64,000 nucleotides of DNA from the NCBI RefSeq assembly GCF_010389155.1, contig NC_057764.1:13206001-13270000 (forward strand), written 5' to 3'. A model generated the notes under the pieces. It searched no databases. It worked only from the letters and a program-made list of their open reading frames with translations, and was not told the DNA's origin. A program made the translations under genes and the position numbers. This DNA comes from Erigeron canadensis. Lineage: Eukaryota > Streptophyta > Magnoliopsida > Asterales > Asteraceae. Positions 10,699 to 21,227 of the stretch are shown piece by piece (position 1 is the stretch's first letter; each line of letters starts with the position of its first letter).

Positions 10699-12198
10699 AC
10701 CGAAACAAGAAAATTCTATTGCCAATTCTTTCGAGTTACTTCACATGGATTTATTTGGTCCAGTAAATGTTAGAAGTATCGGTGGGATCTTAAATCAAAA
10801 GATGAAACTCCGCAAATTTTGATAAATTTCTTTGTTGAAACTGAAAACATTTATGGAGTTCGTGTTAAGAGAATCAGGAGTGACAACGGAACTGAATTCA
10901 AGAATAATGTGATGGATGTCTTTTGTTTGTCAAAGGGAATCCAACATCAATATAGTTCTCCGTATGAACCACAACAGAATGGAGTTGCTGAAACAAATAA
11001 TAGGACTCTAATCGAGACAGCCAGAACTATGCTTGCAGATTCAGGGCTTCCTACTATGTTTTGGGCGGAGGCGGTGAATACAGCTTGTCATATTTTAAAT
11101 AGGGGTACTGTAGTTAAGCGTCATAATAAGACATGTTATGAGCTTCTACATAAGAAGAAACCGAATTTACAGAATGTTGAACCATTTGGTGTACCGTGTA
11201 CTTTCTTGAAGTATCTACCTCAGTCAAAGTTTGATTCAAAGGTTGAAGAGGGATTTCTCATGGGTTATAAACCGGGAACATCAATTCGACGGGTTTACAA
11301 TAAACAGACCGGCAAAGTTGATTTGGGAACAAATGTCAAGATTGTCAGTCATAAGCCCACTATTCATTCTGGAAGTGGCAAGAACTTCGATTACGATAGT
11401 GTGTTTAGTTCACTACATGGTCCTGATTCTCATTCAGATCCTGAGACAGTTGATGATGTGATTATTTTAAGAGATCACATGGATAATACTCCTATATCTC
11501 CGCCTACTCGAAATGTCGATACTACTCCAACCAAAGTTCAGTCTACTACTGATGTTGATGAAAGTAGTAAGGACAAGTATAAGGCACCAGATTCAGATGA
11601 TAATGAACCCGAAAACACTACACCACTTACTCCATCGAAGGTTACACTGCCTGATGATGATCCTATTTCTGGAGAATCGGAAGATGATTTTAGCTCTCCT
11701 GAGTTTCAGATTAAAACAAATTTAGGAGAAAGTCTGAATGTTGATTCGGTTCCTCAATATCGAATTAATAAGGATCATGCAGTTGAAAATATTCTTGGTA
11801 ATGCTACAGAACCTGTTCGAACTAGAAATCAGTTGAATAAGGAACTGACTAGTTTGTTTTGTGAAGTGAAAGACAATGGATTGATAACTGAGTGTTTATA
11901 TTCTGGTTTCATTTCACAAGTAGAACCTAAGAATGTTAAGGCAACACTTCAAGATCCATGTTGGGTTGAAGCTATGCAAAAAGAATTAGCTCAATTTGAA
12001 AAACTTGGAGTTTGGGAGTTAGTAGATGTGCCTAGAGGTAAAGAACCGATTGGAACTCGTTGGGTATATAAATGCAAACGAGATGACAAAGGGATCGTTA
12101 CTAGAAATAAAGCACGGTTGGTTGTTCAGGGGTTTGCACAACGAGAAGGATATGACTATAACGAAACTTTTGCACAGTTGCTAGGATTGAAGCTATAA
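10699..12198 (+). pseudogene. pol: Element B integrase and start of reverse transcriptase
   Basis: The integrase core begins near 10740 (HMDLFGP, first catalytic Asp). About 50-60 bases then appear deleted after GGTGGG near 10785, and the open frame resumes at LKSKDETPQ. The second Asp (SDNGTEF) and the Glu (NGVAETNNRTL) are present, so the DDE residues survive. A long, low-complexity acidic linker follows. The reverse transcriptase N-terminus (LQDPCWVEAMQKELAQFEKL, then GTRWVYKCKRDDKG and NKARLVVQGFAQ) starts at about 11950. It ends in stops just before the first catalytic Asp. Confidence 0.9.
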
Positions 12199-13083
12199 GG
12201 TTATTTTTAGCCTATGCAAGTTTCAAAGGTATAAAGGTGTATCAGTTAGACGTTAAGAGTGCCTTCTTTTTACGGTGAAGTCAAAGAAGAAGTGTATGTT
12301 CACCAACCACCGGGGTTTGAAGATCCGAATTATCCAAGAAGAGCATATCGTTTGGATAAGGCTCTTTATGGATTGCATCAAGCACCCAGAGTGTGGTATG
12401 AGAAATTGTCGACACATTTGTTGACAAATGGTTTTACAAGAGGATCGATAGACAGCACATTGTTTATCAAGTGGAAGAAGCGAGATTATCTAATTGTACA
12501 AGTTTATGTGGATGATATCATTTTTGGTTCATCTAATATAAAGATGTGCAAAGAGTTTGAAATGAGCATGAAAAATGTATTTGAAATGAGTGCTATGGGG
12601 GAATTACAATTTTTCCTCGGACTACAAGTAGATCAAAGGAAAGATGGATTCTTTATTCACCAGTCTAAGTATGTCGATGACATCCTGAAAAGGTTTCAAA
12701 TGCTAGAGTCCAAGACATATGGTACTCTTAGTCAACAAAATCATGGTTTAGGGGTTCTTGATCCGAAAGATGAACTTGTGGATGCAACTTATTATCGTGC
12801 TATTATTGGCTCATTGATGTATCTGACTGCTTCGCGTCCAGATATTATGTTCGTTGTTTGTCTTTGCGCTAGATTTCAAGCTAGTCCGAAAGAGTCACAC
12901 TCGACTGTAGCAAAACGTATTCTACGTTATCTTAAGGGAAACCAAGGGCTTGGTCTATGGTATCCAATGGGAGGAACGTTTGATTTTGTTGCATATACTG
13001 ATTCGGACTTTGGCGGTTGTAACAATGACAGAAAGTCTACGACTGGAGGTTGTCAGTTGTTAGGAGGAAGATTAGTATCGTGA
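12199..13083 (+). pseudogene. pol: Element B reverse transcriptase and RNase H N-terminus
   Basis: The first catalytic block (QLDVKSAF) is readable at about 12243-12266 but in a different frame from what follows. The open part contains [17 protein letters not shown] and the catalytic YVDDIIFGS box. It continues through the thumb and connection into RNase H ([17 protein letters not shown]). It ends at a TGA that falls exactly where Copia RNase H normally has a Trp. The YVDD form is typical for Copia. Confidence 0.93.
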
Positions 13084-13458
13084 CAGTGCAAGAAGCAGAC
13101 ATGTGTTGCTCAGTCTTCATGTGAGGCAGAGTATATGGCTGCTGGTAGCTGTTGTTCCTAGGTATTGTGGATTCAGCAACAACTTCATGACTACGGTATG
13201 GATTTTCTTGATACTTCTATTAGAATAGACAATAAGTCAGCTATAGACGTTACAAATAACCCTGTCATGCATAAGGTCACCAAGCATATTGATATTAGAC
13301 ATCATTTCTTGTGTGATTGTGCCCAAAAGAAGTTAATTCATTTGGAAAAGGTTATAACCGATGATAATTTAGCTGATTTGTATACCAAAGCATTTGATAA
13401 GGCTCGATTTAAGAAGTTAATTCTTCTCAATGGGATGAAGAATGTTGATTCATATTAA
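13084..13458 (+). pseudogene. pol: Element B RNase H C-terminus
   Basis: After the TGA the same domain continues with CVAQSSCEAEYMAA (catalytic Glu), an in-frame TAG near 13159, then RIDNKSAIDVTNNPVMH (catalytic Asp) and KHIDIRHHFLCD. It finishes at the natural pol C-terminus, TAA 13456-13458. The two stops are single-base lesions of the TGG-to-TGA and CAG-to-TAG kind, compatible with cytosine deamination. Confidence 0.9.
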
Positions 13459-15455
13459 ATCTCTCAAAGAACTAATTTTGTAAGTTTGTGTCTGTAAATA
13501 GCTAGAGTCATAAAAATACAAAAAGAGTTCTTAGTGTCATAAAAACCATAAAAATGTGAAAAATGAGAAAATGACAAAAATATGAAGAGATTTAAGTTAA
13601 TGCTGTAAGATGATTAGAAGTGAAGATACTTAGCTTTTAAGTCTGCTTAATCGTAATATAACTGCTTTGTTCAGTGATTACAATTTGGGATATATTGGTA
13701 GACACAAAGTAGCAAGGTTTCCTTAATCTGAACTTAAATTATACAATGTTCTTGTGGGAAACATATTCAGATTTATGGCTGAGAATGCTTGCTTTTCAGT
13801 AATGAATTGATCTAGTCCTTAAATTTTGTGAAAGATCTAGCATTACTATAAGATTTGTTCAATGTATAGGCAAAAACCTCTACCAATCATGAGAATGAAA
13901 GCTAAATGTGATATTGTTTATGCAAATGAAATGAATGTTAATTAAGGGGCTAATGTGGTCTTTGAGATTCGGACAAGTATGTCATAGGAGTGTCTTTGTA
14001 TACCTAGCCTACCTGAAGCTTCCAACTTGGGATAGGTTGTCAGAAAGTTCGCTACTTGGGTCTCATAGAAAATCACAGGTTTCTTATAAATAAGGAAATG
14101 CAAACGCAAATAAGTTAAATCACAAAGTAATTCAGTTATCTAAAAAGTGTCTCATGATTTGTTTAAGGGTGTTTTTAAATATATATTGAATATTTGTTAT
14201 CTTATGGCTTGTATCGATTACGGAAATATATCTGAATGTGGTTCACATAAGTTCGCAAACTATTCAGTGGCATATTAGGCTACTCGGGTTACATGGTGAC
14301 TGTCCTTGGCTAGGGTATGTCGAAAGTGTCACAACTCGAAAGAAACTGGAAGTACCAAGTGTTTAAGAGGACAAATATACCGGTAATCGTGGTTGAGTCA
14401 CTGTTCATAACTAATAATAAGAGAATTATTTCTCACTTGCAGACTTATGTAAATGCTAATCTGCAAAAACTTAGAATTTCTTGTAAATAAATAAAGTAGT
14501 TTAGTTTTTTATTTTATTTTATTTTTATTTTGTTTTGTTTTTATTTTTATTTTTGTTGTAATAAGTGTCAGTTTGTGTGTCAAACTAGTTCTTATTGCAC
14601 GAGAGATTTGATAAGCATTAAAAGTTATAATTCTTAGTGAATTATATAAGTCTTGTTGCTTACGGTATAAATGTATAAAAGATGGATTTTCTAATTAATA
14701 CATAAGTTGTTTATTTTAGAAAATGAAATAAATTTGAAATTGAAAAGTCAAAATATTTTTGAATGTGTTTCAAGTAAATTTTTGAAATTTCAATTGTTTT
14801 TGGTTGATAAGTATGCTTGACAAAAATTGGACTTGCCTTAGATCTTGTAATGATTGCTAGGTTAAGATTTTGGTTGTTTTGCATATTTATAATATTTTTA
14901 TTGATTTTGATGCATTGATGAAGTTTGTTAAGTGTGCAGGTTACAGATTTCAAATTTCAGAGACGGTCATTTGTTGATCAATGTGTATCATTAATCATAT
15001 GAATATTACACCAAATCAGTATACATCAAAGGATGAATGATGTATGAAGATCATAGCCTAAGACTTAGAGTGATAGGTTATTTTTGTATTATCAAGATCA
15101 CAACCTAAGATGTAATATGATAGGTTGTCGATATGATAATTTGATGTATTGTAATGCATTATACATTAAATATGTTTTAATGTAAGTTTGCATTTGTTGA
15201 GTTAAACATCAATGAAGAAATGATCGATTTTATGTCAAGATAATAATGTAGGATTTATTTGATACATTATTATGATGACAAGTTAGTACGGATGATCTAC
15301 GATTGCATATTCGAGTAGATACAGGTTTTTGGTAACGAGTATTTACAGGTTTATGTTTCTGGAATTTTCGTGATTTTTCCTTGTTTAGAATTCTGGAAAA
15401 TTCACGAAATTTGGCTAAGGAATGAAGCTTGTGTGAATAAAAATCAGAAAATTCG
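13459..15455 (+). other. Non-coding spacer after element B pol
   Basis: Two kilobases without a convincing coding frame. A T-rich low-complexity stretch of TTTTATTTT type lies at about 14495-14560, and an imperfect repeat of TAGGTTGT/TCACAACCTAAGA-like words lies at about 15050-15130. The spacer leads into a promoter-like cassette at 15462. Confidence 0.55.
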
Positions 15456-15461
15456 AAGTCC

Positions 15462-15554
15462 TTCGTGCTGACATCAGCATGCCTCGCGCTGACATCATCA
15501 CGAAGCCCACGAACTGAGTGTTCGGCCCGGCCCATGAGGATTCAAATATAAATA
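15462..15554 (+). promoter_or_regulatory. Promoter-like cassette inside element B, upstream of the accessory ORF
   Basis: Two degenerate copies of the LTR palindrome (TTCGTGCTGACATCAGCATG at 15462 and CTCGCGCTGACATCATCACG at 15483) are followed by TTCGGCCC and then TATAAATA at 15547-15554. The LTR shows the same order: palindromes, TTCGGGCC, TATA. This suggests a second transcription start driving the third ORF. It is an inference from layout, not a demonstrated promoter. Confidence 0.6.
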
Positions 15555-16118
15555 TGGGTTATTACTATTCATTAATTACCGCTAACCAAAAATTAACCCT
15601 AATTAATCACACGAATTACTCTCCTTCGTGCCACTATTCATCCGCTCCCTAGTTCGATCGATTTCATCTCTAAATTCGTGTATTTCACTCAGATTTGTTG
15701 GTAAATTCACGATATATGATCGATTATTGATGTTTTGACTCTGAAAATTAACGATTTCAAGTCGTTATATTGCCAGATTTTTGATTTTACCTCGCGTGAA
15801 CAGTAACTAGGACGAACCAAGGATCGAATCTTTAATTTATAATGATATGGACTTAAATTGGACTTAAAATTAGATTAATTGATGTTTTAACATGTTGAAT
15901 CTAACAAAAATATAAGTAAACAAATGCTATACCAAGATTAATTGAAGAACTTATGGTTCGGTCACTATTCACGAATCAACCTCGTGTTCATCGAATTCGT
16001 TTCGATTTTTGGTTTTCTGGGCATACACGAACCATAAACAAGTCCACGATGATGTTTTTGATTAATTTTAACATCATATGGAGATGTTTTGTACTTCGTG
16101 TTCTGGGTTCATGCTTGG

Positions 16119-16173
16119 CTCGTGCTGACGTTACGACGAAGGAAACCCTTCTTGTGATGACGTCATCACGAAG
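16119..16173. repeat. Further TGACGTCA palindromes just before the accessory ORF
   Basis: CTCGTGCTGACGTTACGACG at 16119 and CTTGTGATGACGTCATCACG at 16151 are two more members of the same palindrome family. The second has arms pairing over nearly its full length and an intact TGACGTCA core at 16158-16165. Confidence 0.75.
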
Positions 16174-16195
16174 CAGAATGCCAAAACCCTAATTT

Positions 16196-17911
16196 TTGAT
16201 TTCGTTTATTCTAACTTACGTTTTTCTTGTTGTTTTTTGTCTGTTTTTGTGCAGGTATGGCCAAGGTGATAATGCTCGCGTGTTCGTGAAAGAGCACAAT
16301 GCTGCACTCGACCTCAGCATTACGCAGACGGGGTGCACACAAGAGTTTCACGGTGTTCTACATTTTCTTGCACGATGTCGCATTCATTTTGCGTTGATCG
16401 AGAACCCTCCGTTGGTGATAAGTCTCATTCGGAAGTTTTGGAACTCAGCCCGAGCAGTGCAGATGGGTGATCATACGTATATTTGCACTACTGTTGGAGG
16501 ACGTTCTTTATCGTTCTCAGCTGGAGACTTGAGGACTATATTGCACTTAGGTGTTGATGACATGGAGCAAGGTCCGACTGAGTTTTCTGAGGAATTCTGC
16601 GACGGTGCTCTACGTCGTATGGGGTATACTGGTGCTATTTCTCACCCATACTTCAGGAATCATCTTCGTGGCAAATGGAAGCTGCTAGCTTACTTTTTGT
16701 TGAGGTCTATTAGTCACCGGAGTACAGGCTATGACCAAATGAATATACAGAACGCTTCTCAGATGGTTGCCTTGGTGCTGAACAAGCCGTATAGCTTTTC
16801 TCAGTACATTTTTGATAATTTGGAGAAGGAGTTAAGGTCATTTGGTACAGACAAGAAATTCTTTCTGTTTCCAAGATTTGTGATGATAATCATTCGTCAC
16901 TTTGCAGCTGAATTGCCATTTGACGGTCCTACGTTCAATTTAGGTCGTCTTACTTATAAGGCATTTGTTGAAAGTATGAAGCACTTGTCGGGTAGAAATG
17001 TTCTGGTACATGTTGATAATCCACCTCTGTTCGGACATTTGATTGATCCTAACTATGTTGCCCCTAGACAAGGTTGGGAAGATGAAAAACCCGTTGCTAC
17101 TGCTGCTGGTGATGATCAGGCTCAAGAAAATTCTCAAAAAGAGCGAGCTGATCAGTTTGAGGGACTTAATGATGTTCCTTTATATGCTGGAGATCTGGAG
17201 CATGATCCAGATATGGATGCTCCTATGGAGGATATTGATGATCCTGCAAATCTTGTTCCACCAACTTCTGGAGTTTCTATTTCTACCTCTGCTCTAGTTG
17301 GTGTTGATGTTGCTGGTCCTTCTGAATTGCCGGTTAATGTGGTTGGGGATTCAGAAGATGAAGAAGAGGAAGAAAGATTGCCGAAGCGAAGAAGAAGACA
17401 AGGAAGATCTCAAGCTGAAGTTGATAGAGATTTTGCAGTATATCAAGCTGCTATGGAGAGGTCTCATGCACCTAATGTTGGTGATACTCCATTGGTTGCT
17501 GCTTTAAGAGCTTCTGTCTCTGAGATTCCTGTTTCGGTGTCTGCTACTGGTGTTGTTATTGGGGAGAGAAGGTCGAGACCAAAGTTTATAATAAGAGGAA
17601 TTGGTTCTCGCGCACAAGTTGTCACTGAGGCTACAACTGTTACGATTCCTACTGCTCAGGAGTCTACAGTTCGTCAAGAGCCAGAGCCGACACTTGTTGC
17701 TCCTAGGCCTTCGTCTGCTCCTATTCAGGCGACAGTTCCTGTTTTTACAATCATGGGACGTCTGTTGGCTCCTCTGCAAAGACCTCAGATGCCTCCCACA
17801 GGAACTTTTAGTGCTCGTATGCCTTCATTTGAAGCTACGATGCCACCCCATGCTTCTACATCTAATGTTGCTTCTACTTCACGTCACCTGTACCTGTTCA
17901 AGTGTAGTTGA
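16196..17911 (+). CDS. Element B accessory (env-position) ORF, first part
   Basis: An open frame of 571 residues downstream of pol and in pol orientation. Residues about 35-290 form a well-composed domain (HFALIENPPLVISLIRKFW, SFSAGDLRTILHLG, FFLFPRFVMIIIRHF). I recall it from third ORFs of eudicot Copia elements but cannot name a function. Residues about 390-400 hold an acidic stretch followed by KRRRRQGR, a possible nuclear localisation signal; a Ser/Thr/Pro-rich tail follows. The first 19 residues are hydrophobic but coincide with a pyrimidine tract ending in GTGCAG (16249-16254), so the true start may be a spliced exon near 16255. Not proven to be an envelope gene. Confidence 0.7.
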   Translation: MISFILTYVFLVVFCLFLCRYGQGDNARVFVKEHNAALDLSITQTGCTQEFHGVLHFLARCRIHFALIENPPLVISLIRKFWNSARAVQMGDHTYICTTVGGRSLSFSAGDLRTILHLGVDDMEQGPTEFSEEFCDGALRRMGYTGAISHPYFRNHLRGKWKLLAYFLLRSISHRSTGYDQMNIQNASQMVALVLNKPYSFSQYIFDNLEKELRSFGTDKKFFLFPRFVMIIIRHFAAELPFDGPTFNLGRLTYKAFVESMKHLSGRNVLVHVDNPPLFGHLIDPNYVAPRQGWEDEKPVATAAGDDQAQENSQKERADQFEGLNDVPLYAGDLEHDPDMDAPMEDIDDPANLVPPTSGVSISTSALVGVDVAGPSELPVNVVGDSEDEEEEERLPKRRRRQGRSQAEVDRDFAVYQAAMERSHAPNVGDTPLVAALRASVSEIPVSVSATGVVIGERRSRPKFIIRGIGSRAQVVTEATTVTIPTAQESTVRQEPEPTLVAPRPSSAPIQATVPVFTIMGRLLAPLQRPQMPPTGTFSARMPSFEATMPPHASTSNVASTSRHLYLFKCS

Positions 17912-18773
17912 GTCGTTTGTTTTCAGAGAAGAAGATGTTAGAGTTGAGGGTTACAGCTTTGGAGAATCAGCTACAACTCCAAGCTGCTAAGCATCAAGAA
18001 GAGATGGACATAATGACAGCTCTTGTTCAGTCTCTTGGATCTAGACTTGACTAATTTTTGGCTCAAGGGGGAGATAAAAGTGGTTGTAAGGATGATGAGC
18101 TAGCTAAGAAGACAAGAGATGATGATCATGATGATCAAGATTGAGCTCAAGATCCAAATAAACAACAAACAGATGGTGAGCCAGAGAATCAGGGTCAAGT
18201 CAAGATGCTGGTGATGATGCTATGGATACAGAGACTGCAAACATTCAGGGGGAGTCGTCAAGACAAAGAGAATCAGAGATTGCTGGTACAGCTGGTGCTA
18301 GTACTTCTAGGACTCAAGATAAAGGCAAAGCTATGATGACCGCTCCAGATGCAGATCCTGATGATCCTAATAATGATGATGAGGAAGATTCCAATTCAGG
18401 TAACTCCGATTCTAATTCTAATAGAATAGAAAGGGAGATTCAAGAAAAGCTAGTGAATGATCCTCATAATCATATAGAAAAAGAAAATCTTAGCAAAGGA
18501 AAATCTACTCAGGATAATGAGTCAACTAAGACTGATTCTACTACCAATGCCTCTACAGAGTCAGATTTGCACCCATTAATTGTGCATAGACTAGAAAAGA
18601 GATTGGGTTATGATCCACAGGCTCATATGAGAGCTAGTGCAGAGATTATGGATTATGATAATTATTATGATCCAGGATCACTTAGGGATCAAATGAAAGA
18701 ACAGTCAGGGTTAACTCATACATCTTCAGAGTCAGAGTCAGATTCGGATTCAGATGCTGACTATGAACCTTAG
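17912..18773 (+). pseudogene. Element B accessory ORF, C-terminal part
   Basis: Continues the accessory protein in shifted frames. A heptad-like coiled coil is readable from about 17936 (EKKMLELRVTALENQLQLQ), then stops near 18052 and 18142. A clean 183-residue frame from 18222 is rich in Asp, Ser and Asn and ends SESDSDSDADYEP before TAG. The last ~90 residues are strongly similar to 58137-58400 in element A. GGGGGAG polypurine motifs occur at 18066 and 18246. Confidence 0.7.
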
Positions 18774-18818
18774 TGCTACTGATTTTTGTTTTTGTAATGA
18801 TTATAAGATAAATATGAA

Positions 18819-18921
18819 TGTATTTGTTACATTATATTTATGATATAATATTATTGTTGCAAGTTAAAGTAGATAAAGATTAATGTAATTGTTGCATTAT
18901 ATTTATGATATAGTATTATTT
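18819..18921 (+). repeat. Short direct repeat in an AT-rich spacer of element B
   Basis: A ~38-bp unit (TTGTTACATTATATTTATGA and following bases) at 18819 recurs at 18884 with few changes. The spacer 18774-19018 ends in TTGTAG directly before the next ORF and could be an intron; nothing else is visible in it. Confidence 0.55.
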
Positions 18922-19041
18922 TATTTTAATTTCTTTTATGTATTTATACTATTTTATGATGTCTTGACTTATGGTTTATGTTCTTTATCTTTGTATATGT
19001 AAATCGTTTGAATTGTAGATAAGCTTCAAAGGATAGGTGCA

Positions 19042-20166
19042 TTGGACGATCTTGATGCTAAAGAAGATTTAGAAAGTATCAATGATGAAGATATGGAAGA
19101 AGGAGAGTTCATTACTTCAGAAGCTAATAGAAAAAGGTTGCTTGATATACCTTATGACTTTGATCGTGTCTTTAATGAAGATGAAGTCATTCAAGTTGAA
19201 CCAATAGCTGAAGTGGAACATCTCAATCTCAATCCAATCAGAGACAGTCCAGATGAACCTAAGAATGCTGCAAGTTTGAGGTTTGCTGTATATGCAAATA
19301 TAGTTGATGAAGGACATGATAATATTTTTGATCTATACTGGAATATAGATGCTACACGAGAGGTTGATCTTGGAAGATTTAATATACCTCCGGTGCAGCA
19401 AGATTATGAGTTTATTGTTAATAGACTGATTCCAGGTTATAGAGAACATACGGGTTTGGTAATACATGATACGTATAAACCATCGATGTTTTGGGAGTTT
19501 ATCTCATACAAGGATACACCCAAGTACTTCTCAGTGATACAAAGTTGGTTTTATGATCAGAGAATCGATTTATTTGTTATCAAGAGAAAAGAAGGATGCC
19601 AGTACATGTCAATGAGTCAAAGACACTTCCACTCTCTCAGTGATTCTGACATGATAGATTTGGGAAGACGATGGTTCGTTAATCTTCAAAGCAATGGACT
19701 TGCAGATTTCTAATGGAATAGATTCAGAGATGAAAGAATTAGAAATTTCAGTGATAGAGGTCTGAAGCCAGAAGAAAGGTTGATTAAGCCAACACCTTTG
19801 AAGAAGATTAAGAATCAAGATGGCACATTTCGTTTTAAACAACGAAGGATTAAATGTGTTAAGAAGGTTCCCGCTATCAGATGGGATCAAGATATGCTGA
19901 GGACAATGACATTTTGGCAAATAGATATCAAGTCAGGCGAAGCACAGATGTTTGTTGATAATTCACAAGAACAAATGTTGCTACGCATGTATGATCCAAT
20001 GCAGGTTGTCAACTTGTCAAGAGGTGATCAGAGAAGACTTTTGGATACACCTTGTTCAGCAGTGGAATATTGGAGAGTTGAAGAAAGGCGCTATCGCAAC
20101 ATTCTCGCACATTGTTTGCAAGAGAGAATTCATGTGAATTGCACAAGACTTTTGTTCAATGGATAG
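19042..20166 (+). pseudogene. Element B second accessory ORF
   Basis: One frame of about 374 codons with a single in-frame stop (TAA 19711-19713). The N-terminus is acidic. The middle (FAVYANIVDEGHDNIFDLYW, VNRLIPGYREHTGLVIHDTY, SVIQSWFYDQRIDLFVIKR) looks like a folded domain. The C-terminal part is basic (FRFKQRRIKCVKKVP), followed by FWQIDIKSGEAQMFVDNSQE and LYDP-like MYDPMQVVNLSRGDQRRLL. It lies after an intron-like spacer and ends 60 bp before the 3' LTR. I do not recognise a function. I have a memory of similar text in eudicot retrotransposon polyproteins, which is not evidence. Confidence 0.65.
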
Positions 20167-20215
20167 CTTTGAAGTTCAAGTTCGAATACTTTAAAGAGAT
20201 CTAGTTGCAATCGTC

Positions 20216-20226
20216 AAGGGGGAGTT
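20216..20226 (+). other. Polypurine tract of element B
   Basis: AAGGGGGAGTT immediately precedes the TG of the 3' LTR, the position where plus-strand DNA synthesis is primed. Confidence 0.88.
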
Positions 20227-20911
20227 TGTAGATGCAGATTCGTTGTGACAATCGCAACATAGATTTGATTATCGTTTATGTTTTAGGAACTATGTTTGTA
20301 ATCATTTAAATAAGAACTTGTGTTGATATTTGATGATTACGTTTGAACTTCAATATTACATTTGTTTGTGTTTTGTATTGTGTTTGTGTGTTATATAGTG
20401 TTTTGCAGGTACAAGAACATAGAATCAAGGTATATAAGTGTCGTAGAACACTTGAACGATGATTGGATGTTATGTACGAGCCAAACGAAGCTAAAGAAAG
20501 AGCCAAAGGGTCGTCCCTCGTGCTGACGTCATCAGCATGTAGGAACAACTTAGTGTTGACGTCAGCACGAGGCAAGTCGATTGGTTTATTGTTTCGGGCC
20601 TAATCTTTGATTAAGGCCTAAGCCCACACGATCCAATACTTAACTAGTATAAATACAAGACCTAATCTACGGAATTAGGTTAATCGTTTGGAAAATCTTA
20701 GAAGATATTCTTGAAATTACGAATTAAGGTTAATTGTTCCTTCGTATGATCTCCTACACGAACCACAAGCCTTGTGCAATTCCTTGGGTTGGTTAATTGC
20801 TCATTAATCAGCAAAAGGCAATAGCAATCTAGTTATCTCAAGAGGATTCCGCACTCTTGACATAACGAATCACGTCTTATTACGATCCACGCAACAATAG
20901 GGCACCTTACA
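20227..20911 (+). repeat. 3' LTR of element B
   Basis: Starts TGTAGATGCAG and ends CACCTTACA. Same length as the 5' LTR with roughly 4% substitutions and no visible indels. It contains the same palindromes and TATA box and is followed by GATCT. Confidence 0.96.
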
Positions 20912-20916
20912 GATCT
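20912..20916. repeat. Right target-site duplication of element B (GATCT)
   Basis: Matches 6170-6174. Element A sequence resumes here. Confidence 0.95.
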
Positions 20917-20984
20917 AAGTGTTTTCTTTTAGTTAATTAAATTTGTTTCTTAATTTTGTTGTTGTTTGAGTTGGGGTAATATCT

Positions 20985-21175
20985 AGAGTGTCATTTGGGC
21001 TATCTAAATTAACTGATTGGGCTAAGGTGTAATTGGACCGAGATTTAACATAAGTATTGTTTGGGCCGAAATTCAAGAAGCATTTTGGGTTAATTGTTTT
21101 ATTAGGGCTAACATTTTCAATTGGTCTGATTTTTATTAGTTGTTGGGCTAACAAGTTTCTTGGGCTAAATTTTCA
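20985..21175 (+). repeat. Cluster of TTGGGCT/TTGGGCC words upstream of element A gag
   Basis: About eight TGGGCY- or GGGCT-type words occur within 190 bp (TTTGGGCTATC, ATTGGGCTAAGG, TTTGGGCCGAA, TTGTTGGGCTAAC, CTTGGGCTAAA and others). They end about 55 bp before the gag start codon. TGGGCY is the plant site II element bound by TCP factors (family knowledge). They could equally be a decayed simple repeat. Confidence 0.5.
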
Positions 21176-21227
21176 GTTCTTGTCTTAGGTTGTTCTTTTA
21201 TTTGGTTGTCATTAAGTTTGATTCAAA

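Larger units (their letters stand above)
6175..20911 (+). mobile_element. Element B: 14.7-kb Sirevirus-like Copia retrotransposon
   Basis: Two LTRs of 685 bp each (TG...CA) are flanked by GATCT. The domain order gag, protease, integrase, reverse transcriptase, RNase H is that of Copia. Large size, accessory ORFs after pol, several GGGGGAG polypurine motifs and palindrome-rich LTRs fit the Sirevirus lineage. By eye the LTRs differ at about 25-30 of 685 positions (about 4%), suggesting an insertion of the order of one to two million years ago under commonly used plant rates (inference). All genes carry at least one lesion except the first accessory ORF over most of its length. It inserted into the leader region of element A, upstream of A's gag. 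Confidence 0.96.
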
